Shown here: positions 17,185-25,558 of the stretch, one piece after another
Layout: every line of letters begins with the position of its first letter
Position numbering within the stretch: the stretch's first letter is position 1
Source of the DNA: CAWKPF01 sp963851415
Lineage (GTDB): Bacteria > Acidobacteriota > Thermoanaerobaculia > Multivoradales > Multivoraceae
Reading direction: 5' to 3'
Assembly: GCA_963851415.1 (NCBI GenBank)
Contig: CAWKPF010000003.1
Span: 2,294,001-2,358,000 of the forward strand
Length of the DNA stretch: 64,000 bases
Position numbers and translations under genes: made by a program
Notes under the pieces: generated by a model
The model's database searches: none
The model's input: the letters and a program-made list of their open reading frames with translations, nothing else
What the model was told of the DNA's origin: nothing

Positions 17185-18420
17185 TCAGTCGAAGCCAAAG
17201 GTCAAAGGCTCACTCATGCGGGTCTTCATATGGTTCGTGCCAGGCACAGGCCCATCATCCCCGAGGTAGAAGCGGACGGTGATTTCGGGCTTGGACAAAT
17301 CGCAATTGGTATTGATCAGCGTGCGTTCGTCAAACGCCGCCTCAGCCTTCTTATCGTCGATAAAGGCGCAGTGGACAGCATCGACCAGATCTTTCGCATC
17401 CGATTTTCCAAACGGAGCCTTCATGTCTGCATAGGTTTTATCCAAAAGGTTCATCCGGAAGAAGCTATTGTGCTCCGCCTCCTTTGAATAGGCCGGGTAG
17501 GTGCTGGGATCGGTGTACGTGAACAGCGGGTGATTGGTGCAGAAAAGCGGTTCGCCCGGCTTGCGGTCGACGAAGACATAAGCTTGGGTTGTTTTGTCGA
17601 TCTCGAAAACGGTGGCATTGCCCTGGCGATCAGCAATGAGCATATGGATACACATACCAATCTGAATCACACGAGAGGTAAGGATCGCTTTCTTGGCCTC
17701 CTCAACGGTGGCGCAATTGCTGAGAAGATACGCACCAAGCTGCACGTCGGATAAACCGTTGGCTCTACCCCCAGCCATAGCCGCGGCACCTTCGCCTATG
17801 CCATTTGGATCGGCGAAGGTTGTGAAATACAGCCCCTTCTCATTGATGCCGTCGATGAATGGAGTCAGGAGATCATGGCCGCCGACCAGGATGCTCTTGT
17901 AGCCTTTGTCGGGGTGAAACTCGACGACATTCGCCCGCTCTTCGCAACCCCAGGCGCCCTCAGGACCCGTCTTGCCGAAAAGGGTGCTCCAGGCCGGTAG
18001 CGGGAACAAGTCGTGGTTGCGGGCGGTATACACACCTTTGCTAGTGTCGCTCTTCTCAATAGGTAGCACGAGCCCTGAGCAGGCGCCGAATTCGAGTGTC
18101 TGGCCCCGAACACAGTCGTAGACGTCGTAGGGCAGACTGTGGGTGTCGTGGATATTATCGTCTTCTGCCAGCTCAAAGGCCCGACGAACGCCCTTGGAAC
18201 GTTCGTTCATCTCTGGCCAGTTACGCCGGAAAAACTCCCGACGCGCTTCGCCGTAGATAGGATCGTCATATTTCTCGAGTGTGCAGTCATACTTTTCCTT
18301 GGCGAGGCAGGCTAAGTCGTAACCGATTTCCTCGTCGCTGCCTGAAACAATAATGTGATGTGGTTTGGCATAGTCTCCCTTTTTGAAAGAGAATAGCGGT
18401 TCGTTCATGAGTATTGCCAT
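17185..18420 (-). CDS. C45-type Ntn hydrolase (isopenicillin N acyltransferase-like)
   Basis: A 411-residue protein of the acyl-CoA:6-aminopenicillanic acid acyltransferase / linear amide hydrolase superfamily. The likely autocatalytic nucleophile is Cys114 in EFGACSGLVLP, preceded by a propeptide-length N-terminus (fungal IAT uses Cys103). The downstream substrate-pocket motif is ARNHDLFPLP (134-140), followed by GHDLLTPFIDGINEKGLY. There is no signal peptide. Family members hydrolyse or transfer acyl groups on penicillins, N-acyl homoserine lactones or N-acyl amino acids; the substrate here is unknown. ATG at 18420 has a GGAG site. It lies near several beta-lactamase-type genes, which favours an amide substrate of that class. 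Confidence 0.8.
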   Translation of the reverse strand: MAILMNEPLFSFKKGDYAKPHHIIVSGSDEEIGYDLACLAKEKYDCTLEKYDDPIYGEARREFFRRNWPEMNERSKGVRRAFELAEDDNIHDTHSLPYDVYDCVRGQTLEFGACSGLVLPIEKSDTSKGVYTARNHDLFPLPAWSTLFGKTGPEGAWGCEERANVVEFHPDKGYKSILVGGHDLLTPFIDGINEKGLYFTTFADPNGIGEGAAAMAGGRANGLSDVQLGAYLLSNCATVEEAKKAILTSRVIQIGMCIHMLIADRQGNATVFEIDKTTQAYVFVDRKPGEPLFCTNHPLFTYTDPSTYPAYSKEAEHNSFFRMNLLDKTYADMKAPFGKSDAKDLVDAVHCAFIDDKKAEAAFDERTLINTNCDLSKPEITVRFYLGDDGPVPGTNHMKTRMSEPLTFGFD

Positions 18421-18462
18421 GGGTACGTCTCCTCGTTGTTTGCTCGTTTGTTTGCTGTTTAC

Positions 18463-18530
18463 TTATTCGCCGGCAATCCACTTCGCGGTCATGTCGACGG
18501 CGGGGAACATCAGCCTGTCCTCGTCGTCCA
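18463..18530 (-). pseudogene. 3' relic of an unidentified hydrolase (ends KWIAGE)
   Basis: About 22 codons, MDDEDRLMFPAVDMTAKWIA then GE, run to a TAA 40 bp before the C45 start. Similar short endings, KLLAGE and KLLAGKRS, terminate the serine hydrolase pieces at 28249 and 38326. It is probably the surviving 3' end of the gene once upstream of C45. Confidence 0.4.
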
Positions 18531-18670
18531 TAGGTGTTCCATGTTTCGGCCACTTCAACCGCTGCATTCCATTCGCCCTGCGTGTACTGGGCCACATCGA
18601 GCGGATCGGAAGGTGATACCACACAGCCACCAGCCAGAACCTTGATCTGAGAATCCCATTCTGGGCGAAA
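18531..18670 (-). pseudogene. imidazolonepropionase-like amidohydrolase, internal relic
   Basis: The minus strand reads SQIKVLAGGCVVSPSDPLDV then AQYTQGEWNAAVEVAETWNT, closely parallel to FIKLMGGGGVASPSDPLDVS and EAAVEVAENWGTYV in the amidohydrolase at 33217-34561. The lysine equivalent to the carbamylated ligand is present, but only about 45 codons survive. The same relic recurs at 39701-39809 as part of duplicated block R2. Confidence 0.72.
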
Positions 18671-20024
18671 CGAAGCCGGGGGGGCACCCCTCTTGGCGAG
18701 GGGAAAACGAGGGGAAGGGGCCCCGGTGCAGCCCGAGGGGCCTGAGAGGCCCCGCGGCTGCCTGCCGGAGGAGAACCCGGGAGCGCCGAAGCTGGCTCAG
18801 GCTCGGTGGTGTGGTCGGCGCTCGACCGATTCCTCGACGAGGCCTAGCGACATCGCTTTGCTCTCTGCCTCACGGCGTCCGCTGACGCCCAGCTTCCGGT
18901 AGATGCGCTTCAGATGGTCCTTCACCGTGTGGGTGGAGATTCCCAGGTGGACGGCGATCTCCTTGTCCTGGAGTCGATCCGTCACCGACTCGAGCACGTC
19001 GAGCTCGCGATGGGTCAAGAGAGGAACGGTCGCTGCCACCGGCCGCCCACTCGAGCCACTGCTCTCTTCGACGGTCCCGACCGGTGCTTCGAGGGCGCCG
19101 AGCAGGTGATCCAGCTCTGCCCGGCTGAGGTCCCCGCGACGCCTCCGGTCGAGAGCGTGGATCAGCTCGGCCAGGGCCGGCCCGGCCTCGGCCAGCGGGC
19201 GGATCTGTCCCTGGGACAAGACCCTCTCGAGCAACGGAGCGACGATGTCGAGAGCCTCTTCTCTCCGGCCCAGCTTCGCCAACGCGACCGCATGGAGGGT
19301 CTCGATCTCGTTCCGCTGGCCGTCGAAGTGCAGCTCGGTCACCATTGCCCGCAGCGGGTCGAGGCGGTCGAGGGCCTGCGCCAGATCGGCTCGCGTTCCC
19401 GACTCGATCCAGACGCGGATCTGGGTGATGACCGGGACCTCCAAGAGGAAGAGGATCGAGCTCGGATGAAGGTCGCGCTCGAAGGACCGTGCCCAGGCGG
19501 CGGCCGAGGCCAGGTCGCCGCACCGCAACTGGAGGCGGGCACGGCAGGAGTCGACCACGTCGACGAGGTGGGGCTCGGACCCCCGAGTCAGCCGCTCGAG
19601 CTGGTCGAGGAGCGAATCGACGCGCCCGTCTCTCCCGAGCCTCTGGTGGCAGTAGGCCGAGGCCGCCAGGGCGTCGAGGAGGACGCGCTTTTGGAGTACG
19701 TGCGGACGAGCGGCCGCGGCTTCGAGGGCCCGCGCGCCCTCCTCGAGCTCGTCGCGGTGAAACCGGGCCGCACCTTCCAGGTACCAGCCCCACGCCTCGA
19801 GAGTCAGTCGTGCGCCATCTCGGACCAGATCGAGTAGCCGGGTTGCGCTTCTCGACACACCCACCAGATCGCCCCGCCACAGACCGACCACCCCCTGGCC
19901 ACCGATCAAGCGTGACAGCAGGTCGACCTCCGAGGGGTCGGTCACACGGATCTGCTGGGCGAGGGCCTCCATCGCGGCCTCCCCTTCGCCGATCAACTGG
20001 CGCGCCGCCGCGAGGTAGAACCCG
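18562..20024 (-). repeat. duplicated block R2, copy 1 (with 590 bp not in copy 2)
   Basis: 18562-19003 and 19594-20024 match 39701-40573 almost base for base in the same orientation. The intervening 590 bp are deleted from copy 2. The block covers the amidohydrolase relic, one GC-rich structured repeat and the 3' half of the LuxR-family regulator. Confidence 0.9.
18671..18805 (-). repeat. 134-bp GC-rich structured repeat, copy A
   Basis: Located over the 3' end and downstream of the LuxR gene. Read on the minus strand the middle forms a long nested hairpin: gcagcc, ggggcct, loop ctc, aggcccc, ggctgc. A second hairpin, cccctc-gccaa-gaggggt, follows. Confidence 0.75.
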
Positions 20025-21553
20025 TGCTCCCCGCGGACCAGACTGGAGTTCGGCAGATGTCGGCGCGCTCTCTCGAGCCGATCCCGACCCTTCTTCCCGT
20101 CGCCGTGGAAAAACACGTCGAGCTGTCCGAGACGGACGTCGAGCTCGGATCGGAGTGCGGGGTCCGCTTGCGGGTCGTCGAGCCTCGAGGCCACCTGTTC
20201 CGCCAGAGCCGCCATGGCGAACGCCTCGTGTCGTTCCGCGAGGAACATGACGCGGGCGACCATGAGGTCTGGCCGCTCGGTCTCGAGCTGCGGGGGCAGT
20301 CGATCGAGCCAGCGCTCGACCACGAACCATCGGTCTTGATCCGAGACAGCGTGGCGATGGCGCGCGATGATGTCGGCGGCCAGGTTCGCGTCGTCGGCCG
20401 CCAGGGCGTGGTCCAGGGCTTCGTCGATCTCCCCGGCCCGTTCGAACCAGGCGCTCGCCCGCCGGTGGAGTGCGTGGATCTCCGTGTCGCTGAGCTCGTT
20501 CTCGAGCTCCATCCGGAGGTAGTCGCGCAGCTCGTGGTGGTAGCGCTTCCATCGCCCCTCGGCGTCGAGGGGGATCACGAGCAGATGGCCCTGCCCGATC
20601 AACTCCCAGAATCGTGCGATGGGGTCGTGGCGCTCCTCTGGCTCGATGTCCGGGCCCATGACTTCTTCGAGTAGCTCGGGGCTGAAGCGCTCGAACAGCG
20701 CCGCCACCTCGACGAGCTGTCGGAGCTCGGCCGGGAAGGCCGAGAGGACTTCCTGCACCAGGTACTCCTGGATCGGAGAGATGCCTCCCTGGAGTCCGAG
20801 CAGCAGGGAGTCGGCATCGTTGGTGTAGCGCAGCGCTGCAAGGACCAGGCGCAATCCGACGGCCCACCCCTCGAGCTGCTGGTGCAGGTTCTCGAGCGCC
20901 TCCGCAGTGATGTCGATGCCCGCGCTGGTGGTGAGCAACTCGGCGCTCTGAGCCGCCGTGAAACGCAGATCGCGCGTGCGAATCTCGGTCAGGAGGGCAC
21001 GGGCTCGCAGCTTGGCGAACTCGAGGGGAGGGTCGTGACGCGCGATCAGGACCACGTGGAGATCGCGCGACGGATGCTCGAACAGCCGCGTCAGAAGATC
21101 GTGCACCGAAGAGGGCGCTGCGAGGCGGTGATAGTCGTCGAAGACCAGGACGAGGGGCGAGCCCAGCAAACCGAGATCGTTGCTGAAGCACCGAGCCAAT
21201 GCCTCCAGGTCTGGCAGTTCGGTCGCCTCGACGAGGCTCCGCGTTTCCTCGCAGGAACCGGAAACGACACCCTGGATTCCAGCGACGACGTAGGTCAGAA
21301 ACTGCCGAAGGTCGCTCTCCCCCTCGTCGAGCGACAACCAGACATGGTCGTGCCGCTCTTCCTCCAGCCACTGACTGACGAGGAGGCTCTTGCCGTACCC
21401 GGCCGGTGCGCAGACCAGCGTCGCCGGAGTTCGCCCGGCACCGGCCATGAGCTCGAGCAAGGAGTCGCGGCGCAGGACATCTCTCGGCAGGGCTGGCCGA
21501 TGGAGCTTGGTCTGCTGGACGGCTCGCGGTCGTTGTCCGGTGTTCGGACTCAT
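18797..21553 (-). CDS. MalT-like LuxR-family transcriptional regulator
   Basis: A 918-residue large ATP-binding (LAL/MalT) regulator. Order: Walker A APAGYGKSLLVSQW at about residue 50, Walker B-like SPLVLVFDDYHRL at about 135, a helical winged region, TPR-like repeats through the middle, and a C-terminal LuxR helix-turn-helix at 846-905 (LTHRELDVLESVTDRLQDKE, STHTVKDHLKRIYRKLGV). Start chosen at the ATG 21553, because the frame continues upstream through non-coding DNA into an IS91-like remnant, which makes a spurious 1196-codon open frame. The target genes are unknown. A deleted duplicate lies at 39935-40573. Confidence 0.87.
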   Translation of the reverse strand: MSPNTGQRPRAVQQTKLHRPALPRDVLRRDSLLELMAGAGRTPATLVCAPAGYGKSLLVSQWLEEERHDHVWLSLDEGESDLRQFLTYVVAGIQGVVSGSCEETRSLVEATELPDLEALARCFSNDLGLLGSPLVLVFDDYHRLAAPSSVHDLLTRLFEHPSRDLHVVLIARHDPPLEFAKLRARALLTEIRTRDLRFTAAQSAELLTTSAGIDITAEALENLHQQLEGWAVGLRLVLAALRYTNDADSLLLGLQGGISPIQEYLVQEVLSAFPAELRQLVEVAALFERFSPELLEEVMGPDIEPEERHDPIARFWELIGQGHLLVIPLDAEGRWKRYHHELRDYLRMELENELSDTEIHALHRRASAWFERAGEIDEALDHALAADDANLAADIIARHRHAVSDQDRWFVVERWLDRLPPQLETERPDLMVARVMFLAERHEAFAMAALAEQVASRLDDPQADPALRSELDVRLGQLDVFFHGDGKKGRDRLERARRHLPNSSLVRGEHGFYLAAARQLIGEGEAAMEALAQQIRVTDPSEVDLLSRLIGGQGVVGLWRGDLVGVSRSATRLLDLVRDGARLTLEAWGWYLEGAARFHRDELEEGARALEAAAARPHVLQKRVLLDALAASAYCHQRLGRDGRVDSLLDQLERLTRGSEPHLVDVVDSCRARLQLRCGDLASAAAWARSFERDLHPSSILFLLEVPVITQIRVWIESGTRADLAQALDRLDPLRAMVTELHFDGQRNEIETLHAVALAKLGRREEALDIVAPLLERVLSQGQIRPLAEAGPALAELIHALDRRRRGDLSRAELDHLLGALEAPVGTVEESSGSSGRPVAATVPLLTHRELDVLESVTDRLQDKEIAVHLGISTHTVKDHLKRIYRKLGVSGRREAESKAMSLGLVEESVERRPHHRA

Positions 21554-21789
21554 GCTGGCTGCTCCGGGGCTTATTTTATCATTTCGGTGTTCGCACTGCC
21601 GAGTCAAACAGATGCAAACACTCTTTCGTTTCGATCCTAGCTTGCTTGGGGAGTTGCTGGGGTGTGCTTGGCGTGCGTGGCGCCTGTGTTTGGAGGCTAC
21701 GTTGGAGAGTCCCGGCGAGCCGGGTGGCGTAGGGTCAAGGTGATCGCGGTAGGGACGCCGGTCACCCGGCGCCCCCCGCACAGATCCCT

Positions 21790-22390
21790 TGATCAGCCGA
21801 GCCCACGAGAGACGGCGCCTCCTCGACGACGGATCCCTGGCGGCCGAGGCCGTCGCGTCCGGAGGACCTTCGGCCCCCAACTCCACCTTCCGGCGCTTCC
21901 CCCGAGCCGCGTTCGAGTACCAACCCCAGTCCCGAACCTGCTGCTGGCGAGGCTCCGGCACGGGATCCAGGACATGAGCCAGAAAGTCGAGCACGTCCAA
22001 CCGCACCGACTCCCACAACGCACCGCCCCGCCGAGACGGCCGCGGATGGATCACCACCTCCTCGCCATCCGCGTCCCATTCCAGACGATCGAGGACGATG
22101 GGACACCGAGCCATGTACCGGCCCAGCCGAGCGGCAGCGGCCTTCTCCTCCACCCGCACCCCACACTGCACCGAGAACCCGCTGTGGCGCCACGACAAGA
22201 GTGACTCCACCACCTCCGGGCCGATCTTGCCCCGATCCACCAACAGCCGCAGCACCTCCGCTCGCCACAGCCGCTCCAGAGCGTCGACGTCCACCCACAG
22301 CAGGTGCCGGAAACTCCCGTCCGGCAGGAAGCGACAAGGAGCGGTTGGTCGGCACGGCCGCAGCGCGCTGGAGCGTCCCGGCTCCATCAG
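21790..22390 (-). mobile_element. IS91-like transposase, longest remnant (about 200 codons)
   Basis: The minus strand reads FLPDGSFRHLLWVDVDALER, WRHSGFSVQCGVRVEEKAAA, RLGRYMARCPIVLDRLEW, RLDVLDFLAHVLDPVPEPRQ, WGWYSNAARGKRRKVE and ends RRRRLSWARLI. This covers the Y2 transposase core downstream of the HUH motif. It stops at the same codon position as the 7584 and 40630 copies. The first third of the transposase is absent from the window. The 235 bp between it and the LuxR start contain no gene. Confidence 0.85.
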
Positions 22391-22474
22391 CCTGCGCCCG
22401 GAGTGGATGAGAGGGCTCTAGAAAGAGAAATTGGAATGCTGATTGGCCGAAGGGCGACGCTACCGAAATGATCA

Positions 22475-22499
22475 GGGAACCCGGACGAACCGGGTTCCC
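22475..22499 (-). terminator. 10-bp hairpin after lipoprotein gene
   Basis: gggaacccgg and its complement are separated by acgaa, 24 bp beyond the lipoprotein stop. The following minus-strand bases (tgatcatttcgg) are only weakly T-rich. Confidence 0.5.
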
Positions 22500-22522
22500 A
22501 AAGCGGGTGATGGAGCGGGAAA

Positions 22523-22975
22523 TTACTTCAGCTTGAGCTGCGTCCTCTTCTTGTCGCTCATGAACCTGGTGATGTCGTTCAGCGCGCTGTCGAATCGACT
22601 TTTCATCTTGTTGTAGTCCGAGTACTTGCTGACCCGGGTTCGCAGGTACACCATCTCCTGGGCGTCCATTTCCACAACCATCGACACCATTACCTCGCCG
22701 TTGTCCTTCAGCACGCCCTCGACGCCCTTCTTGTCGAGATTTGTCATCTTGACTGTCGTTCCGTCCGCCAACTGGCCGTCGATGCGCGAGCCGATTCTCT
22801 GCACGTTGCCCATGTTGTACATGTCGTTCTTGTAGACAATGGTCTTGTCTGCGGTATAGACCTTGGTGCTGCCACACCCGCCCAGCGCCAGCATGCAGGC
22901 GAGCAAAAGGCTGACAGCCAGGTACCCGGCCAGCGAATCATCGCGGCGCCGCGGAAGGGAAATCGTTGCTCTCAT
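22523..22975 (-). CDS. small lipoprotein of unknown function
   Basis: A 150-residue protein with a type II signal peptide and lipobox LALGGC. The mature part, after CGSTKVYTADKTIVYKND, contains a short beta-rich region (GQLADGTTVKMTNLDKKGVE) and a charged helical C-terminus (KYSDYNKMKSRFDSALNDIT). The ATG at 22975 is preceded by AGGAG; an upstream extension has no such site. I do not recognise the family. It is the last gene in a minus-strand series of envelope genes. Confidence 0.68.
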   Translation of the reverse strand: MRATISLPRRRDDSLAGYLAVSLLLACMLALGGCGSTKVYTADKTIVYKNDMYNMGNVQRIGSRIDGQLADGTTVKMTNLDKKGVEGVLKDNGEVMVSMVVEMDAQEMVYLRTRVSKYSDYNKMKSRFDSALNDITRFMSDKKRTQLKLK

Positions 22976-23058
22976 GGGAGTGCGCTCCTGATGGTGGATT
23001 GATAGGTTCAAAATAGCCCCTTGCCCGGTCGAATTCAACCGTTTCCAGGCTTCCCCGG

Positions 23059-24048
23059 TCAGTTGTTGTTGGAGGTCCCGGCAGAGGGTGCCATGGTGGA
23101 TCCCGACGGCGGCAGGTTCGCGGGCAGGAACCCCCCGGCGGTGGAGATTTCCTCCTCCGTCGGCCAGCCGCCGCCGAGGGCCTTGTACAGGCTGACGACG
23201 GCGACCACCTGCTGCCTCCGGGTCGAGGAGGCCAGCAGCTCGGCGCGGAACAGGGAACGATCCGAATCCAGCACTTCGAGGTAGCTCGTCACTCCCCCGT
23301 CATAGCGGGCCCGCGACAGTCCGGCGGCGCTGCGGGCCGCGGTTACCTGCGCCTCCCGCGCCTGCGTGTCAGCCACGACGACCCTCGGGCTTTCCCATCG
23401 CACGCCGACTCGGTAGCTGGGCTCGGCATAGGCCTCGCCCGTCGTACCGAACACCTCGCCGACGAGGGCTGACTGCGGGATGATCTTGTAGATGGCAGCC
23501 CGCGAGCCCCAGGTCATCCCCCAGGCCGTCTCTCCGCTCTGGTCCTCGTCCAGATTGACCATGACGCCAGGCATCATGTCCCAGGTCACGTCGCCGCCGC
23601 GGAACGCGACCGTGTAGGAGGTGTTCGCGAACCAGGAGCGAAAGCTGTCGGTGAACGTCCCCGCCTCCAGGTGACTCGGATCGACCCCCGTACCCACACT
23701 CACGGCCCAACCCGCGTTTCCAGCCTCGTTCTCGACGAGGCGTTTGTCGTAGAAGATGCCTGAGTAGTGATCCTCGGTCGGCTCCAGCGGCTTGTCGACG
23801 AAGCGAGTCACACCGATGTTGAACTCGGTATCGGGCAGCAGGGCGGCGACGGCAAGAACCGTCGAGTACTCCTGCCCCACCGTGGTCACGAAGGTCCCGA
23901 CCCCGTGCGGAGCGACCCACTGATTGTCACCGTTGAACTGCTGCCCGAAGGTGGGTCGCGCTGCAAGCCCGACCCATGAGGCCACGAGCAGCACCCCGAC
24001 GGCCGCCTGCTGCCAGACCCGGGCTCGATCGGCACTGACTCGCATCAT
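23059..24048 (-). CDS. chimeric outer-membrane protein: beta-barrel N-part fused to OprM/NodT C-part
   Basis: Residues 1-227 match the barrel family at 15654 (signal peptide, QQFNGDNQWVAPHGVGTFVT, VNLDEDQSGETAWGMTWGS, PQSALVGEVFGTTGEAYAEP, RVGVRWESPRVVVA). At about residue 228 (23370) the sequence switches in frame to the C-terminal part of an RND-efflux outer-membrane factor: DTQAREAQVTAARSAAGLSR, RYDGGVTSYLEVLDSDRSLF and QQVVAVVSLYKALGGGWP. The barrel thus lacks its last strands and the OprM part lacks most of its helical barrel. The frame is intact but the product is probably not functional. Confidence 0.78.
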   Translation of the reverse strand: MMRVSADRARVWQQAAVGVLLVASWVGLAARPTFGQQFNGDNQWVAPHGVGTFVTTVGQEYSTVLAVAALLPDTEFNIGVTRFVDKPLEPTEDHYSGIFYDKRLVENEAGNAGWAVSVGTGVDPSHLEAGTFTDSFRSWFANTSYTVAFRGGDVTWDMMPGVMVNLDEDQSGETAWGMTWGSRAAIYKIIPQSALVGEVFGTTGEAYAEPSYRVGVRWESPRVVVADTQAREAQVTAARSAAGLSRARYDGGVTSYLEVLDSDRSLFRAELLASSTRRQQVVAVVSLYKALGGGWPTEEEISTAGGFLPANLPPSGSTMAPSAGTSNNN

Positions 24049-24068
24049 TCACTCCGTCACGCCACGGA

Positions 24069-25514
24069 TCAGAACACGTACTTGACCATCGTCTGCACAC
24101 GAGTGGCGTTGCCATCGTTCCCGTCGGCGTTCTCGCGTGTGCCCCACATGAACTCGATCCCCGAGCTCAGCTTATCGCGGGCCTCCCAGATCAGGTTGAT
24201 GTGCCCCACACCGCCACTCCGGATCGCATCGGGCGCGCGCTGGCCGATGTCCTCGAGGTCGGTGAATGCGTAGCCCAGATTCGAGGACAGGGTGTCGGAC
24301 CACTCGTGACCGAAACCGAGGGCGGCACTGTAGCCCTGCCGGGTGATGAGCCGGCCGTCGGGCGTCAGCACCGCGTTCGCCTCGCTGCCGGTGAGGGCCA
24401 TGATGGTGTCGGCCGTGCCGTCGCCGTAGGCCAGGTTCCAGGTGAAGAAGTCGCGACGGCCCAGGTTGTGCCGTCCAGCGTAGATCAGAGCCCAGCCCGT
24501 GGCATCGGCGTCGGGGCCGGCGCCCTCGCCGTCCCAATGCAGCTGCTGCACGAGGGCGGCCAGCGACCGCTCGCCGTAGCTCCGCTCGTGGGTGAGGCGC
24601 CCGGCCAGCACCGGGAACTGTTGGGTTGCGCTCCCCGCCAGACCGAGCGGATTGTAGATGCCCGAAGACTGCAGCTGCTCCAGCCCGACCGCCCACTTCC
24701 AGCTCGAGCTCACCTGCTGTTGCCAGCGGATCTGCGGGGTACGCGATCCGAACAGCGCGTCGCCGAAGCCGAAGTCGATGAAGAACGGCAGCGAGTTCAT
24801 GTCGGCAATCGTGGTCCAGGTCTGCCCCACGAGCAGGTTGCCGTAGACGACATAGGCGTGTCGCAGCCGCGGCGATAACGAGCTTTCGTCGAAGAAGTCC
24901 ATCTCGAGGAAGAACTGCTGCGCTGGCCCGTCCGACGCCGACTTGCGGATGTCGAAGTTGAGCCGCGTCTCGCGAACCAACATGTTGAAGTAGCCGGAAC
25001 GGTCGGCCTGCGGCGTGCCATCGACCGGGATCTGACCGATCAGGAACTGATTCTCGTCTCCGCTCCCGGCGAAGTCGTAGAGCGCATCGAGCTTGAAGTA
25101 GCCGCCGACCTTCATCCGATAGTCCGTGCCGAACAGCGGCCACGAGCCGAGGAAATCGTCGGCCACCAGCTCCTCCTCGGTCATGACCTCGTGCGGGTCC
25201 TTGGTCTGATTCGGCCCCTTTTCGAGGCGTTCCGGCACGATATTGTCCGACTCGGCGATCTCTTCTGCTTCCCCCTCGGCGGTGGTTGCGGCCTCCTGCG
25301 CAGTTTCCTTGTCCGCGAGCGAAGTGTCGAGTCTCTTCTCGAGCTCGTCGAGGCGCTTGATTTGCTCCTCGATACGCGCTCTCTCTTCGGCGATCTCCCG
25401 GCGCAGGGCTTCCGGATCCTCCTGCTGCTGTGCGTATGCCCTCGACTCCCCGAGGGTCAGCGCCAAGAGGCAGATCACCGCCAGGAGTGCGGCGCACGGT
25501 CGTAACATCTTCAT
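24069..25514 (-). CDS. DcaP-like trimeric porin
   Basis: A 481-residue outer-membrane protein. A signal peptide ends near AYAQQQ, an acidic coiled coil follows (RREIAEERARIEEQIKRLDE, about 35-75), then a 16-18 strand barrel beginning DYRMKVGGYFKLDALYDF with ARTRLNFDIR-like and VGQTWTTIADMNSLPFFIDF strands and a C-terminal aromatic residue (QTMVKYVF). DcaP porins take up dicarboxylates and, in Acinetobacter, some beta-lactamase inhibitors. ATG 25514 has AGGAG upstream. It lies 45 bp after the ThrE-like exporter on the same strand. Confidence 0.8.
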   Translation of the reverse strand: MKMLRPCAALLAVICLLALTLGESRAYAQQQEDPEALRREIAEERARIEEQIKRLDELEKRLDTSLADKETAQEAATTAEGEAEEIAESDNIVPERLEKGPNQTKDPHEVMTEEELVADDFLGSWPLFGTDYRMKVGGYFKLDALYDFAGSGDENQFLIGQIPVDGTPQADRSGYFNMLVRETRLNFDIRKSASDGPAQQFFLEMDFFDESSLSPRLRHAYVVYGNLLVGQTWTTIADMNSLPFFIDFGFGDALFGSRTPQIRWQQQVSSSWKWAVGLEQLQSSGIYNPLGLAGSATQQFPVLAGRLTHERSYGERSLAALVQQLHWDGEGAGPDADATGWALIYAGRHNLGRRDFFTWNLAYGDGTADTIMALTGSEANAVLTPDGRLITRQGYSAALGFGHEWSDTLSSNLGYAFTDLEDIGQRAPDAIRSGGVGHINLIWEARDKLSSGIEFMWGTRENADGNDGNATRVQTMVKYVF

Positions 25515-25558
25515 TTCGATTGCTCCTGTGATCCTGCCAGCCACTTGGCAGGTCGGGC

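Noticed and set aside
18797..22387. A single 1196-codon gene combining transposase and LuxR regulator
   Set aside because: The first 200 codons are an IS91-like remnant and the next 78 are non-coding DNA that happens to be open; the regulator has its own ATG at 21553 with a normal family N-terminus.
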